Source of the DNA: Antilocapra americana
Lineage: Eukaryota > Chordata > Mammalia > Artiodactyla > Antilocapridae
Direction: 5' to 3'
Assembly (NCBI GenBank): GCA_007570785.1
Contig: ML662449.1
Coordinates: 11,160,822-11,224,821 of the forward strand
DNA length: 64,000 bases
Positions 11,590 through 21,370 of the stretch are shown here, piece after piece; the stretch's first letter is position 1; every line of letters begins with the position of its first letter. Position numbers and translations under genes: made by a program. Below the pieces are notes generated by a model. The model ran no database searches. It saw nothing but the letters and a program-made list of their open reading frames with translations, and was not told where the DNA came from.

Positions 11590-11765
11590 TTCTACAGCAG
11601 ACACATTCTAAGTGCTTTCATGGGGTGTCTGAACAGAGCCAAAAGGTGATTGTGATTATTCCCCACTTTTGACTAAGAATCTGAGGCTCGGGACAGATCA
11701 AAAAGTTCCCCAAAGTCACAAGGCTCCTAAAGGTGGCATCAAGCATCCAGAATCTCTCCTCCTAC
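11590..11765 (-). mobile_element. Probable MIR SINE, degraded
   Basis: The + strand reads 'gattattccccacttttgactaagaatctgaggctcgggacagatcaaaaagttccccaaagtcacaaggctcctaa'. This aligns by eye with reverse-complemented MIR (cccattttacaga-gaggaaactgaggc ... ttgcccaaggtcaca-agct). It is heavily diverged. Confidence 0.5.
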
Positions 11766-14044
11766 AGGCTCTGCACAGAGGATTCCTTCCTGCATTTGAG
11801 AAGGAGTAAGAAACCCTTGGAAAATGGTACAAATCCAGTTCTTGAGAGTTAGACATCTTTTTCCAATACATTTAGAGAAGGTTTGGATTCGGATATTGGC
11901 ACCTTCAGTGGGAAAGGGCTTGGACCCCTTTCTGTTTAGAGCAGAAGTTTCCAGCCCGTGTTCCTTGTCAAGGGGAGGTGGGAACATGTCTGAAGCAATA
12001 AATTAGAAGGCTTTTAATGTTTCCCTGTGAAGCACTTTGGTTGAGGTGTTAATATCCAGGTTAAGAATACAAAAAGTAAGTAAATGAAAACACTGTGATT
12101 ACAATGGTGGTGGCTTTATCGGAGGACCTCCAAAATCACTAGCAATTATGTGGTATGAAATGCCTCCATTATGAAAACTGCGATGATTTTGCGTCTACTG
12201 ATGAGGATAATGACTAATATATTCTGTCAACAGAGATGACAGCTGTCTGTATGTATTTGGAGGCGTGTATTTTTAGATGCCGTTACTGTACCTCCAGCTA
12301 TGTTAGCTACTAAATTTTGTTGACACAATGCAATCCAGTAACAAGGAGGCTTACGGGAAAAGGTTAAAATTCCTGTCTCCAGCTGTTTCTCTTCCTTACA
12401 TTATTTTTGTCTCATTATTCACGGGTATCCATAAATCTGCCACTCATATCCCAGGCTAAGTGATGTGCTATAGGGAAATTGCTAATGTCACCAGGAAATA
12501 AAATAAAATTGAACACTAGTTTCCAGCATCCAGCATTGAGAAATGCCGTGCCCAGCCTGAGCATCACTCCAACACACTCTTTGCACACTGACCAGAAGAA
12601 CTTCTGTCTGATAAGGAACATGGGCTTCCCTTCCTCCATCCCAGCTCTCCAATTTTCAAAATTGGGGTAGAAAAGCAAAGGAGGTAGAATGATTTGCAAG
12701 ATGGGCTCTAATTTTAAGACAAAAACCATCCTATTAAATCTTAACAGATGTTTCTCAAGTTTAGAAGATTAAGATAGATTTCAGCATCAAGAATCAAAGA
12801 AAATACTCCATGACCTTAAAAAAGGATAAAACACAAAGCCCTAACAAACCCAAAGTCCACTTTGACAGCTGTCTCTGACGGAATTGACGAGGTGCTATTG
12901 ATGTTTGGATTAAACCATGCCTCTGTGATCAAGTACTCAAACATAGGATAAAAGACAAATATATTCTTTAATCCTGCCCACTAATTTTGTCTAGGCCCTG
13001 AAAAGCAATGGGTACTGAACAAATGTTGAAAGTGTCTTCTCTTCTGGTTATTGACAAAGCTATTTTTATTTCATTAATTTGCCATGTATCTTATCAGCGT
13101 TTAAACCAACACAGGGAAATCCATACAAGGTACTGAACTTCTCAGAAACAGATCACTGCAACTTCCAAGGCCACTACAGGTAAAATCAATAGATGATGAT
13201 TCTAGAAAGTAAGTGATGCTGTTACAGGAAAATGTAAGAGAAAAATTGGGTTCCATTTTTTTTTTTTTTTTTTTTTTTGCACTAAGCTGTAAAATAGCAT
13301 TGGGAATTCCAATTTTCAGCCTGGTGAGTTTTGAAAGAAAAGAAGAAAAACTTTTCTTAAAAAGGAAAGGGTGAAGAGGCAATTAGGTCATTAATTACTC
13401 TCTTTGTCTAACGCTGTCCAACCCGTCAAACTTGGCCTCTTCTGTCTTCATCAAAGGTGCAGCTCACTCTACTTTACAATAAGTACCTCTTAATAAGACA
13501 ATCTCATGTTTCAAAAGCTGTTCTATGAGGAATTTAGATGAAGAGAAATTAAAATAATACTCAGCAACAGACTCCAGAGATTTGACGGTGGCACAGCTCC
13601 GCTGTCACCAAGGACCTCAAATGAGCAGCGGGCGGTTCCAGGGACAGAGACGCTGTTGGGAAACAGTGGGCTGTGTGCCCAGGGCAAGGAGTCTTGGGGT
13701 TTAGGAAAGGAGGAAAGATGGAACTGATGTTCAAGCTAAGAACTAGGGACTGATCCAGAACTTCATTTAAAGATCAGAAGAGAAACAGATTCTTTGTAGA
13801 AGGACCCATTGTAAATGCCAGCCTGCTTTTGTAAATACTGGGGAGATGGTGTTCAAGGAGCATAGGTCACTCCAAGACCTTTCGAATGGGTCAGAAAAAT
13901 TTCAGGGAGATTTTCTGGGCAGGACTCTCCATCTCCAGCCCTCCAGCCAGTCCTCAATACCCTGCAGATCCCTTCTCCTAAATATACCTTCCGGCAAGTC
14001 CACTGGCACACTATAAAAAGACCTCTCTGTCTATATGTGATTAA
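11766..14044. other. Repeat-poor non-coding stretch
   Basis: I see no gene. Frames at 11739-11987 (-), 12415-12729 (-) and 13101-13382 (-, running through a poly-T) lack motifs. The interval 12040-12360 has the irregular, unrepeated, AT-rich texture of conserved non-coding DNA. It contains the palindrome-like word TGACAGCTGTCT at 12237-12248, repeated at 12863-12874. Confidence 0.4.
13256..13278 (-). repeat. Poly(T) tract
   Basis: Twenty-three consecutive T residues on the + strand. It could be the poly(A) tail of a minus-strand retroposon, but the sequence to the right ('gcactaagctgtaaaatagc') does not match any family I know. It may be a simple homopolymer expansion. Confidence 0.9.
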
Positions 14045-14500
14045 GCAAAGTTGCTCCTTGAACAGTTAAGGGTTTGGACTGCCTTGGGCCCACTTATATT
14101 TGGATTTTTTTCAATACCTATCCCCCTGTTTAGATGCTCAGTCTTTCTGATTCTTTGTGACCCATCAACTGTAGCCAGCCAGACTCCTCTGTCTATGGGA
14201 TTTTCCAGCAAAGATACTGGAGTGGGTTGCCATTTCCCCCTCCAGGGAATCTTCCCAACCCAAGGATCGAACCCACGTCTCCTGTGTCTCTTGTATTGTG
14301 GGTAGATTCTTTACCCACTGAGCCACCTGGGAGGCCCCCTCAGTAGCTATACTACTACGTTTATGATCAGTGATTGGTTGAATCTCTGAAAGTGGAAACT
14401 GCAAATACACAGGGCCACCTATCAGATTTGAGAATAGGCAAATCTTCATATCTGGGTGGATCCTAGAACTAATCCCCCGTGGATATCGAGGGCCAACTTT
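14045..14500. mobile_element. Probable ancient DNA transposon, split by a SINE
   Basis: The left part 'gctccttgaacagttaagggtttggactgccttgggcccacttatatttggatttttttcaat' resembles the mammalian element starting 'cccttgaacaacacgggtttgaactgc'. The right part (14338-14500) reads 'tcagtgattggttgaatctctgaaagtggaaactgc...ggatatcgagggccaac', which belongs to the same type of element. I believe it is a Tc1/mariner-group (Tigger-like) relic, but the family name is uncertain. A Bov-tA copy splits it. Confidence 0.5.
14130..14337 (-). mobile_element. Bov-tA SINE
   Basis: The + strand runs from the reverse-complemented tail 'agatgctcagtctttctgattctttgtgaccc' through 'ggagtgggttgccatttcc' to the tRNA-like head 'ttctttacccactgagccacctgggaggcc'. 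It is close to complete and interrupts an older DNA transposon relic. Confidence 0.92.
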
Positions 14501-15491
14501 AGGGAACGTAATGAGCTTCTTTGGAAAAAAAAAAAATTTTTTTTAAAGTATGATATTCCCTCAGTTTGGTTTCTCATGTCAAGTTTCCTTGTTGATCTGC
14601 ATGGAAGACTTCATTTCACAAGACTGTGAACTAATTCTCCCCAGTGGTAAGGAGAAAAAGTGACAACGCACAAGAGGAAGCAAGAAATGAACAGGAACAT
14701 GCATTTTAAAGCAATTGCGGAAGACTGGACCACATTTATAAAAGTTCTCTTTTCCTCTCCATTTCTGAAGATCCAACCAGGCTCTAACTCTATGAACCAA
14801 GAGAAGATTCAGCTAAGACTTTGTTGACTTCATCCTCAGATACTCTGCATACAGGATGCTGGGATTACATAAGTACCCATGTAATAGCAACCGTTTTATT
14901 TTCCTGTGTTGCTATGGAATTTTGAAAGCAAAACAAAGAAAACCACTGATCAGTAATTGTGACAAAACTTCTTAGCCACAGCATTGAGAATAGGGCCTAA
15001 TTATTCCATAAACACACTTTGATTTGTTTACTTCAACGTCAAATTAACTTCAAATATGTAACAGCCAATGGCTGATTTTAGATGGTACACAACACCGCTG
15101 CAGTGTGTGCTCGGTGTACCTTGTGTAAATCTCCTTTTAAAGCAAATTCATTTGTAAAAGCCTCTCCATAGTACACCCCTCATACCACAGAGGAACCACA
15201 TACATATTTTATTTAAAAGAAAGTCGTTTCCAAAATGAAGTGTATGCATTTACGATTCCATATTTTGGCTTACTCTCATTTGCCCCTTTACACAAATATA
15301 GATAGGAACATTTTTAAGGAAAATTAGCAGCTCATGATCACAGAGATACTTAGGGATATAATGTGAGCCTAGAAAAATTAAGAACTACAAAGAAGCTTTT
15401 CAAATCGTTGGAGAAAATTACTATATGCTGAATGAAATAGGAGAAAGATAAGAAAAGGAGAGATAACCAGACCCGTAGTAACAAATGCCTT
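14501..15491. other. Unique AT-rich stretch, candidate conserved element
   Basis: No repeat or gene was recognised. A mirrored A12/T9 run lies at about 14525-14545. The interval 14985-15190 contains 'ggcctaattattccataaacacac' and 'gcagtgtgtgctcggtgtacc', with unrepeated texture suggestive of a conserved non-coding element; this is inference only. Confidence 0.4.
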
Positions 15492-15554
15492 GATCATTCA
15501 GTCAACAAATATTTATTGAGCACTCATTTCATTAATATTCCTTTATTTAGAGGA

Positions 15555-15795
15555 AGTAATCTATACAATAATCTTATAGAGAGCTTACTTCTCTAAGCAA
15601 TCCACCAACATTAACCCATGTATTCCTCCTAATAACTCTATATGAGAGATGCTATTAATATCCGCATTTTACAGAAGAGGAAACTGAGGCACAGAGAGGT
15701 TAGTGATTCACCAAAGAGCACACAGTAGCAAGTTTGGGAATCAAGTCCAGCACTTTGCTTCCCCACTGCACAATGTGCTAAGCTGCTCTGCCAAC
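15555..15795 (-). mobile_element. MIR SINE inside L2
   Basis: The + strand shows the reverse-complemented MIR signature 'tattaatatccgcattttacagaagaggaaactgaggcacagagaggttagtgattcaccaaagagcacacagtagcaag'. Fragments of the same L2 lie on both sides, so the MIR landed in the L2. Confidence 0.9.
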
Positions 15796-16024
15796 CATAT
15801 TCTCAACCCTGGCCCTGGAGTAACAAAACCTGTTCTTCCCCTCAAGAAGCTTCTAGCCTAGAGAACAACAACAATACAGTGTAGTAAATCCATGAACACG
15901 GTAGGCACAGGATAATGTTCTGGGAGTCTGTGAGCACAGGAAGACCCAGTCTTAGACTGGGCAGAGAGAGGTAGTCTACCTCTAGTAAATCAGAGGGAAG
16001 ACTAGTAAAGACTTCTTAGGTCTA

Positions 16025-16585
16025 GAACAGGGGTTCTCAACCTCACTACTGTTGACGTTTCAGGCCAGATAATTCTTTTTGTGGAGGGCTATCCTGTGCA
16101 TTGTAGAATATTTAGCAACATCCCTGGCCTCTACCCACCGTGCTGTGCTTAGTCACTCAGTCGTGTGTGACTCTTTGCGACCACATGGACTAAAGCCCTC
16201 CAGGCTCCTCTGTCCATGGGGATTCTCCAGGCAAGAATACTGGAGTGGGTTGCCATGCCCTCCTCCAGGGGATCTTCCCAACCCAGGGATCAAACTCAAG
16301 TCTCCCGCATTGCAGGCAGATCCTTTACCATCTGAGCCACCAAGAAAGCCCAAGAACACTGGAGTGGGTTGCCTATCCCTTCTCCAGAGGAACTTACCAA
16401 CCCAGGAATCAAACTGGGGTCCTCTGCATTACAGGTGGATTCTTTACCAGCTGAGCTACCTGAGAAGCCAGGGCCTCTACCCACTAGATGTCATTAACAT
16501 AACTCTCTCCCAGTATAATGATCAAAAATGTCTCCAGACAAAGTCCCTTGAGGGCAAAGCATCCCTGGCTGAGAATCACTGATTT
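16025..16585. mobile_element. MER20 DNA transposon, split by a SINE
   Basis: Left half 16025-16138: 'ggggttctcaacctcactactgttgacgtttcaggccagataattctttttgtgg ... cctggcctctacccac'. Right half 16472-16585: 'ggcctctacccactagatgtc ... aaaatgtctccagac ... ggctgagaatcactg'. These match the MER20 hAT-Charlie MITE with its terminal inverted repeats. A Bov-tA element with a 13-bp target duplication divides it. Confidence 0.85.
16139..16471 (-). mobile_element. Bov-tA3-type (double-headed) SINE with TSD
   Basis: The copy has a normal tail and body followed by two tRNA-Glu-like units in tandem. The first head ends 'ctgagccaccaagaaagccc' near 16350 and the second 'ctgagctacctgagaagcc' near 16470. The exact 13-base target duplication ggcctctacccac flanks it (16126-16138 and 16472-16484). 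The second monomer repeats the 'actggagtgggttgcc' segment. Confidence 0.95.
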
Positions 16586-16885
16586 AAAGGAAGTGGTGTC
16601 CAAGGCAGATTTGAATGATGCGTGGTGGTTATCAGAAAAAGAGGTGGAAGAGAGGTCTAGGCAGAAGATATAGCACAAAGGCCCAGAAGGGAGAGAGAGA
16701 GGGAGAGGTTGGCAGTTCCTGGGAGCTGAAGATGATGCAATGTGAATGGCTCTTAGAACTAGATATAGCGGGTTAGGAAAGGAGAGTCAAGAGGGGCAAA
16801 CAGGATCATAATAAAAGGCCTGCCACTTTACATGTGGGAGGTGGACGGTACCCTAGTACAATCAAGAACTATTAAAAGGAGACAG

Positions 16886-17172
16886 AGGATTTCCCTGGTA
16901 GTCCAGGGGATTAGAATCCGACTGCCAATGCAGGGCACATAGGTTTGATCCCTGCTCTGGGAAGAGCCCACATGCTGTGGAGCAGCTAAGCCTGCGTGCC
17001 GCAGCTACTGAGCCTATGTGCTCATGTTCTGCAACAAGAAAAGCCAGAGCAATGAGGAGCCTGAGCATTGCAACTAGAGAATAGCCTGTGCTTGCCACAA
17101 CTGGAGAGAGCCCACGTGCAGCAATGAAGACCCGGTGCCCCAGCACAGCCAAAAATAAATTAATTTTAAAAA
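16886..17172 (+). mobile_element. CHR-2/ART2A-type SINE inside L2
   Basis: The tRNA-like head 'gatttccctggtagtccagggg' leads into the long middle block with repeated 'gcaactagagaatagcc' type modules and ends 'acccggtgccccagcacagccaaaaataaattaatttt'. The A-rich tail has expanded into a GA repeat. L2 sequence lies on both sides. Confidence 0.9.
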
Positions 17173-17190
17173 GAGAGAGAGAGAGAGAGA
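17173..17190 (+). repeat. (GA)n microsatellite
   Basis: Nine GA units follow the CHR-2 A-rich tail directly, a common origin for microsatellites. Confidence 0.85.
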
Positions 17191-17803
17191 ATGACAGGAT
17201 CAGACTTGCATTTTAGACTCCTCACTCTAGTCTCCACAGACGGAGTGAATTAGAGAAGAACAAGACTGGGAACTAGCTAATACAATGTGCTCAGGTTTTC
17301 TTTGCATAGTGATCACTTTCCCTTTTCACTAGAATCGTAACGCTTAAAATTAAATGTGTGTTCTTCATCAATTAAAAGCTCTTGTGAATCAGTATGGAAA
17401 AGATGATCATACCAATAGCAAAAAGAGTGAAAAAGCAATGCACGAAAAAGAAATATAAATGACAGATACATGTGAAAAATGAGCTACTTTCCCCAATGAT
17501 CAAGGAAATGAAAATTAAATCATGAAATCTCATATTTTCCACATATCATACTGGTAAACAATTTTTAAAATTCTTATTGCAACTGGACATGAAACAACAG
17601 ACTGGTTCCAAATAGGAAAAGGAGTTTCTCAAGGCTGTATATTGTCACTCTGCTTATTTAACTTGTCAGAGTACATCATGAGAAATGCTGGGATGGAGGA
17701 AGCACAAGCTGGAATCAAGACTGCTGGGAGAAATATCAATAACCTCAGATATGCAGATGACACCACCCTTAGGGCATAAAGTGAAGAGGAACTAAAGAGC
17801 CTC

Positions 17804-18142
17804 TTGATGAAAGTGATAGAGGAGAGTGAAAAAGTTGGCTTAAAGCTCAACATTCAGAAAACTAAGATCATGGCATCTGGTCCCACTACTTCATGGCAAT
17901 TAGACAGGGAAACAGTGGCTGACTTTATTTTCGGGGGCTCCAAAATCACTGCAGATGGTGAATGCAGCCATGAAATCAAAAGACACTTACTCCTCAGAAA
18001 GAAAGTTATGACCAACCTAGACAGCATATTTAAAAGCAGAGACATTACTTTGCCAACAAAGGTCTGTCTAGTCAAAGCTATGGTTCTTCCAGTGGTCATG
18101 TATGGATGTGAGAGTTGGACTATAAAGAAAGCTGAGCACTGA
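17804..18142 (+). pseudogene. BovB ORF2 fragment
   Basis: This 112-codon frame encodes the BovB segment just downstream of the polymerase active site (KLNIQKTKIMASG near residue 15, VVMYGCESWTIKK near residue 97). It is closed upstream by the TAA at 17777-17779 and downstream by a stop at about 18140. It is a dead remnant. Confidence 0.88.
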
Positions 18143-18183
18143 AGAATTGATGCTTTTGAACCGTGGTGTTGGAGAAGACTCTT

Positions 18184-18913
18184 TTTTCTTTTCCTCTGGT
18201 GTTTTATTTATTTATTTTGACTATGCAAGTTGTTTTATTGTTTTATTTTTTTTTAATTTTCTTTACTTTATTGTGTTGGTTTTGCCATACAATGACATGA
18301 AACCACCATGGGTTTACATATGCTCCCCCTCCAGAACCCCCCCTCCCTCCCCGCTCCCAATTCCCTCCCCCTGGGACATCTCGGTGCACCAGCCCCGAGC
18401 ATCAACCCTGGGCTGGCGATTGATTTCACATATAATAATTAACATGTTTCAATGCCATTCTCCCATATCATCCCACCCTTGCCCTCTTCCACAGAGTCCA
18501 TGAGTCTGTTCTATACATCTGCATTTCTTTTGCTGTCTCACATGCAGCGTTCTCGTTACCATCTTTCTAAATTCCATATATATGTGTTAGTATACTGTAT
18601 TGTTGTTTTTCCTTCTGGCTTACTTCACTCTGGATAATAGGCTCCAGTTCCGTCCACCTGAGTAGAACTGATTCAAATGAATTTTTTTTTTTAATGCTGA
18701 GTAATGTTCCATTGTGTATATGTACCACAGCTTTCTTATCCATTCGTCAGTTGATGGGCATCTAGGTTGCTTCCATGTCCTGGCTTTTGTAAACAATGCA
18801 GCGATGAACATTGGGGTACACGTTGCTCTTTCAATTCTGGTTTCCTCGGTGTGTATGCCCAGCAGTGGGATTGCTGGGTCATATGGCAGGTCTATTTGCA
18901 GTTTTTTAAGGAA
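18184..18913 (-). mobile_element. Young bovine-type L1, 5'-truncated, with TSD
   Basis: Reverse-complemented L1: the 3' end is at the left, then 3' UTR text ('ccatgggtttacatatgc', 'cagccccgagcatcaaccc'), then the ORF2 C-terminus at the right. The minus-strand frame encodes family residues such as [16 protein letters not shown] and WYIYTMEHYSALKK. The exact 15-base duplication ttggagaagactctt flanks it (18169-18183 and 18914-18928). Two separate A-rich tracts lie near the 3' end (see findings). Confidence 0.94.
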
Positions 18914-19312
18914 TTGGAGAAGACTCTTGAGAGTCCCTTGGACTGCAAGGAGATCCAACCAGTCCATCCTAAAGGAGATCAGTCCTGAGTGTTCATTGGA
19001 AGGACAGATGCTGAAGCTGAAACTCCAATACTTTGGCCACCTGATGCGAAGAGCTGACTCATTGGAAAAGACTCTGATGCTGGGAAAGATTGAGGGCAGG
19101 AGGAGAAGGGGATGACAGAGGATGAGATAGTTGGATGGCATCACCAACTCAATGGACATGAGTCTGGGTAAACCCTGGGAGTTGGTGATGGACAGGGAGG
19201 CCTTTGTGACTGGAGGTCGCAAAGAGTCATATATGACCGAGTGACTGAACTGGACTGCACTGATTGCATTCTATTAACATGCAAAGAATTTCATTGCCCT
19301 AAACTGCAGAGC

Positions 19313-19441
19313 GGGGAAATTCTGTGGCAGCCCAGTGGTTAGGTCTCTGTTCTTCCACTGCTAGGAGGCCAGGGTTCAACCCCTGGTCAGTGAACTAACA
19401 TCCTACATGCTGTACAGCACAGCCGAAAAATAAATTAATGA
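19313..19441 (+). mobile_element. CHR-2-type SINE, short form
   Basis: It reads 'ggggaaattctgtggcagcccagtggttagg ... ggttcaacccctggtcagtgaactaacatcc', then 'gcacagccgaaaaataaattaatg'. This is the tRNA-like head joined directly to the A-rich tail, lacking the middle block. It lies in the old L1. Confidence 0.85.
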
Positions 19442-19690
19442 AGTAAAGTGCAGTGGGAACCTATATTGGTACTGTTTCACTAGAAAGCAACTGAGAAAAA
19501 AATAATAATAACGTTAAGCTTTATGAAAAATAACAAAGTATTAAAATGATCTAAACAGCCAGTAAGAAAAAGTTTAACCAAATTGTAGCAATTCTGGGTA
19601 ATAGAATACCATGTTTCCATGAAGAACAACTTCATGGAAGTCTGTTGAGATGGAAAAATATTTGACACAAGGCAAAAACAAAAAAGCACT

Positions 19691-20465
19691 GACAACATTC
19701 AGTGTTAGTAAAAGACTAGAGAAGTGGCAGTGTGTTGCTAGCCACAACCCTAGGGTCACACTGTCACTGGGCCCAGTTCTCCAGGCTGAGTTGGCTTACC
19801 TAAAAAGTGGGGGTAAAGTGAGGTACCTGAGTTTAGTCCTCAGCCTCTGGAGTACTTATCACTAGTGCTCACTGGGCTAGCAGCACTGACCTGAAGGGCA
19901 GACTTTATGAGCAGCTCTTAAGGCCACAGGAGTCATCCCCAAGCGTGATTCCCCTAAAGGCTGAGCCAGGCAGCAGCTTCTTATAGGTGTCAGTTTGCTG
20001 TTCACTGGCATTTTCATTGGGAGCTTATTAGTAACCAGACTGTACATATCACTTGATCTTTTTTTCAAAAATTGTTTGGTATACAGGCCCTCAATTGCTC
20101 GGAGAAAAAATCATTTTACCCTGGATTTGGAGCCATTTTTGATAAGACTGATACACCTTGAAAAGGATATAAAAAGTCCCCCTAGCCACTAGTGCCTGAC
20201 ACATGTTAAGTGCCAGTGAATATTAGTTACATGAATGAGTGACGTAAATTAACTAGGACACTCTGTACCACATTCTAAACTTGTACGGAATTCAGGGGAG
20301 GGTGTAAACTTACACTTGGTGTGACTTAAGGACTCCAGAATGGCCCAATAAAATATTATCTTTCCTTAAAATTCACAGCTATGTAAAAGCATCTCATATT
20401 CTGGCATGCATTTATTGGATTTAAATCCAAGATGAGGCATTTCTTTCCCCCCAAAAAAAAATTAT
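19691..20465. other. Unique stretch, nothing recognised
   Basis: Short frames at 19877-20068 (-) and 19995-20192 (+) carry no motif. Confidence 0.4.
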
Positions 20466-20575
20466 CTTTCAGAAAAGAAGGTCAGCGTTAAGTAACTAGT
20501 CCAAAAATCACATAGCAAATAAATGTCAGTATCTGTATTTGAACTCAGCTTTATCTGAAACCAAAGATCAGGTGA
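20466..20575 (-). mobile_element. MIR SINE fragment
   Basis: The + strand reads 'ttaagtaactagtccaaaaatcacatagcaaataaatgtcagtatctgtatttgaactcagctttatctgaaacc'. This is reverse-complemented MIR (taagtaacttgcccaaggtcacacagct ... tttgaacccag). It is decayed. Confidence 0.68.
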
Positions 20576-20733
20576 GTTTAGTAAACTTGTATAAGTATTA
20601 TTTCAATTCCTACTTCACCTTAATTTATGGCACTATCTGTATAACTTATTTGTCTCTGATTGCTATAGGATCTCGTCCTGTGTCATTTTATTATTTTACT
20701 TGTGTCCCTGACCCTACTTGCCAACAAAGTTTG

Positions 20734-21020
20734 GATTTTTGTGTTTCTTTTTTAATTAATTAGTTCATTTGGCTGCATCAGATCTTTGTTGCTGCACGCC
20801 CACTTTCTCCAGCTAAGGTGAGTGGGGGGCTACTCTTCGTGGCAGTGCAAGGGCTTCTCATTACAGTGACTTCTCTTGTTGCACAGCATGGGCTCTAGGC
20901 ACACAGGCTTCAGTAGCTGTGGCCCACAGGCTTAGCTGCTCTGAAACATGTGTGATCTTTCCATATTTGTCCCCTGCATTGGCAGGCAGATTCTTAACCA
21001 CTGGACCACCAGGGAAGTCC
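20734..21020 (-). mobile_element. CHR-2/ART2A-type SINE with TSD
   Basis: The T-rich left end is the reverse-complemented A-tail, and the right end is the head '...ctggaccaccagggaagtcc'. A 17-base duplication with one mismatch flanks it: cttgccaacaaagtttg at 20717-20733 and cttgccaacaaaatttg at 21021-21037. Confidence 0.93.
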
Positions 21021-21084
21021 CTTGCCAACAAAATTTGAAGTTCTAGAAGGGTAAGCAGCTTGCATAAACACTAATTAATATTAC

Positions 21085-21370
21085 TGTTATCAGAAACAAA
21101 CCAAAGAAAGCTTTATGCACAATCATATTCATTGTAATATATGATGAAAAATGAAAAGATATAAATTTCCAACTGTAGAGTTATCGTTCATTGAACAATA
21201 ATCCAGCCGTTCAATGAAGTAACATTCAATCCTTTATTTAGTGTGTTTAGATGGTGGGACTCCAACATAAATATTTATATTGGATATATCTAGTTAAAGT
21301 ATTTAGTAACACAGGGAAATGCTTCTGATGCATTGTGACCTATTGTAGAAACTTGGGATATAAAAAAAGG
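21085..21370 (+). mobile_element. Old L1 3' UTR
   Basis: The segment 'tgcacaatcatattcattgtaatatatgatgaaaaatgaaaagatataaatttccaactgtagag ... caataatccagccgttcaatgaag' resembles the old-L1 3' text (attcattgtaatagcaaaaa-tggaaataacc ... atgcagccattaaaaa). It is strongly diverged. Confidence 0.6.

Larger units (their letters stand above)
15492..17275 (-). mobile_element. L2 LINE 3' region, split into four pieces
   Basis: Reverse-complemented L2 is recognisable in order: 15492-15530 ('tcattcagtcaacaaatatttattgagcac', the extreme 3' end), 15800-16024 ('gttcttcccctcaagaagcttctagcctagag'), 16586-16870 ('ggcagatttgaatgatgcgtgg', 'tatagcacaaaggcccagaag') and 17190-17275 ('atgacaggatcagacttgcattttagactcctcactctagt'). 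MIR, MER20 and CHR-2 insertions separate the pieces. The order and collinearity show a single L2 copy. L2 is an ancient, long-dead LINE. Confidence 0.82.
17579..19262 (+). mobile_element. BovB LINE 3' third, split by a young L1
   Basis: Sense BovB runs from 'actggacatgaaacaacagactgg' through the reverse-transcriptase active site to 18183. It resumes at 18914 and ends in the BovB 3' terminus at about 19262. The YADD-coding bases are intact at 17750-17761, but an in-frame TAA follows at 17777-17779. An L1 with a 15-bp target duplication divides the copy. Confidence 0.93.
17360..19690 (+). mobile_element. Old L1 (L1M-type), split by BovB and CHR-2
   Basis: Left piece 17360-17578 resembles the end of L1 ORF2 ('gaaaaagaaatataaatgacagatacatgtgaaaaatgagc...aatgatcaaggaaatgaaaattaaatcatg'). 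Right pieces 19263-19312 and 19442-19690 continue it ('cagtgggaacctatattggtactgtttcactagaaagcaactg', then 'ttctgggtaatagaataccatg'). The pieces are collinear in one orientation, so BovB (17579-19262) and a CHR-2 SINE inserted into one older L1. Confidence 0.7.

Noticed and set aside
16153..16582. Cluster of open frames on both strands, including 167 codons (+)
   Set aside because: All are translations of the double-headed Bov-tA SINE and MER20, recognisable from repeated phrases such as 'GLGRSPGGGHGNPLQYSCLENP' in the SINE frames.
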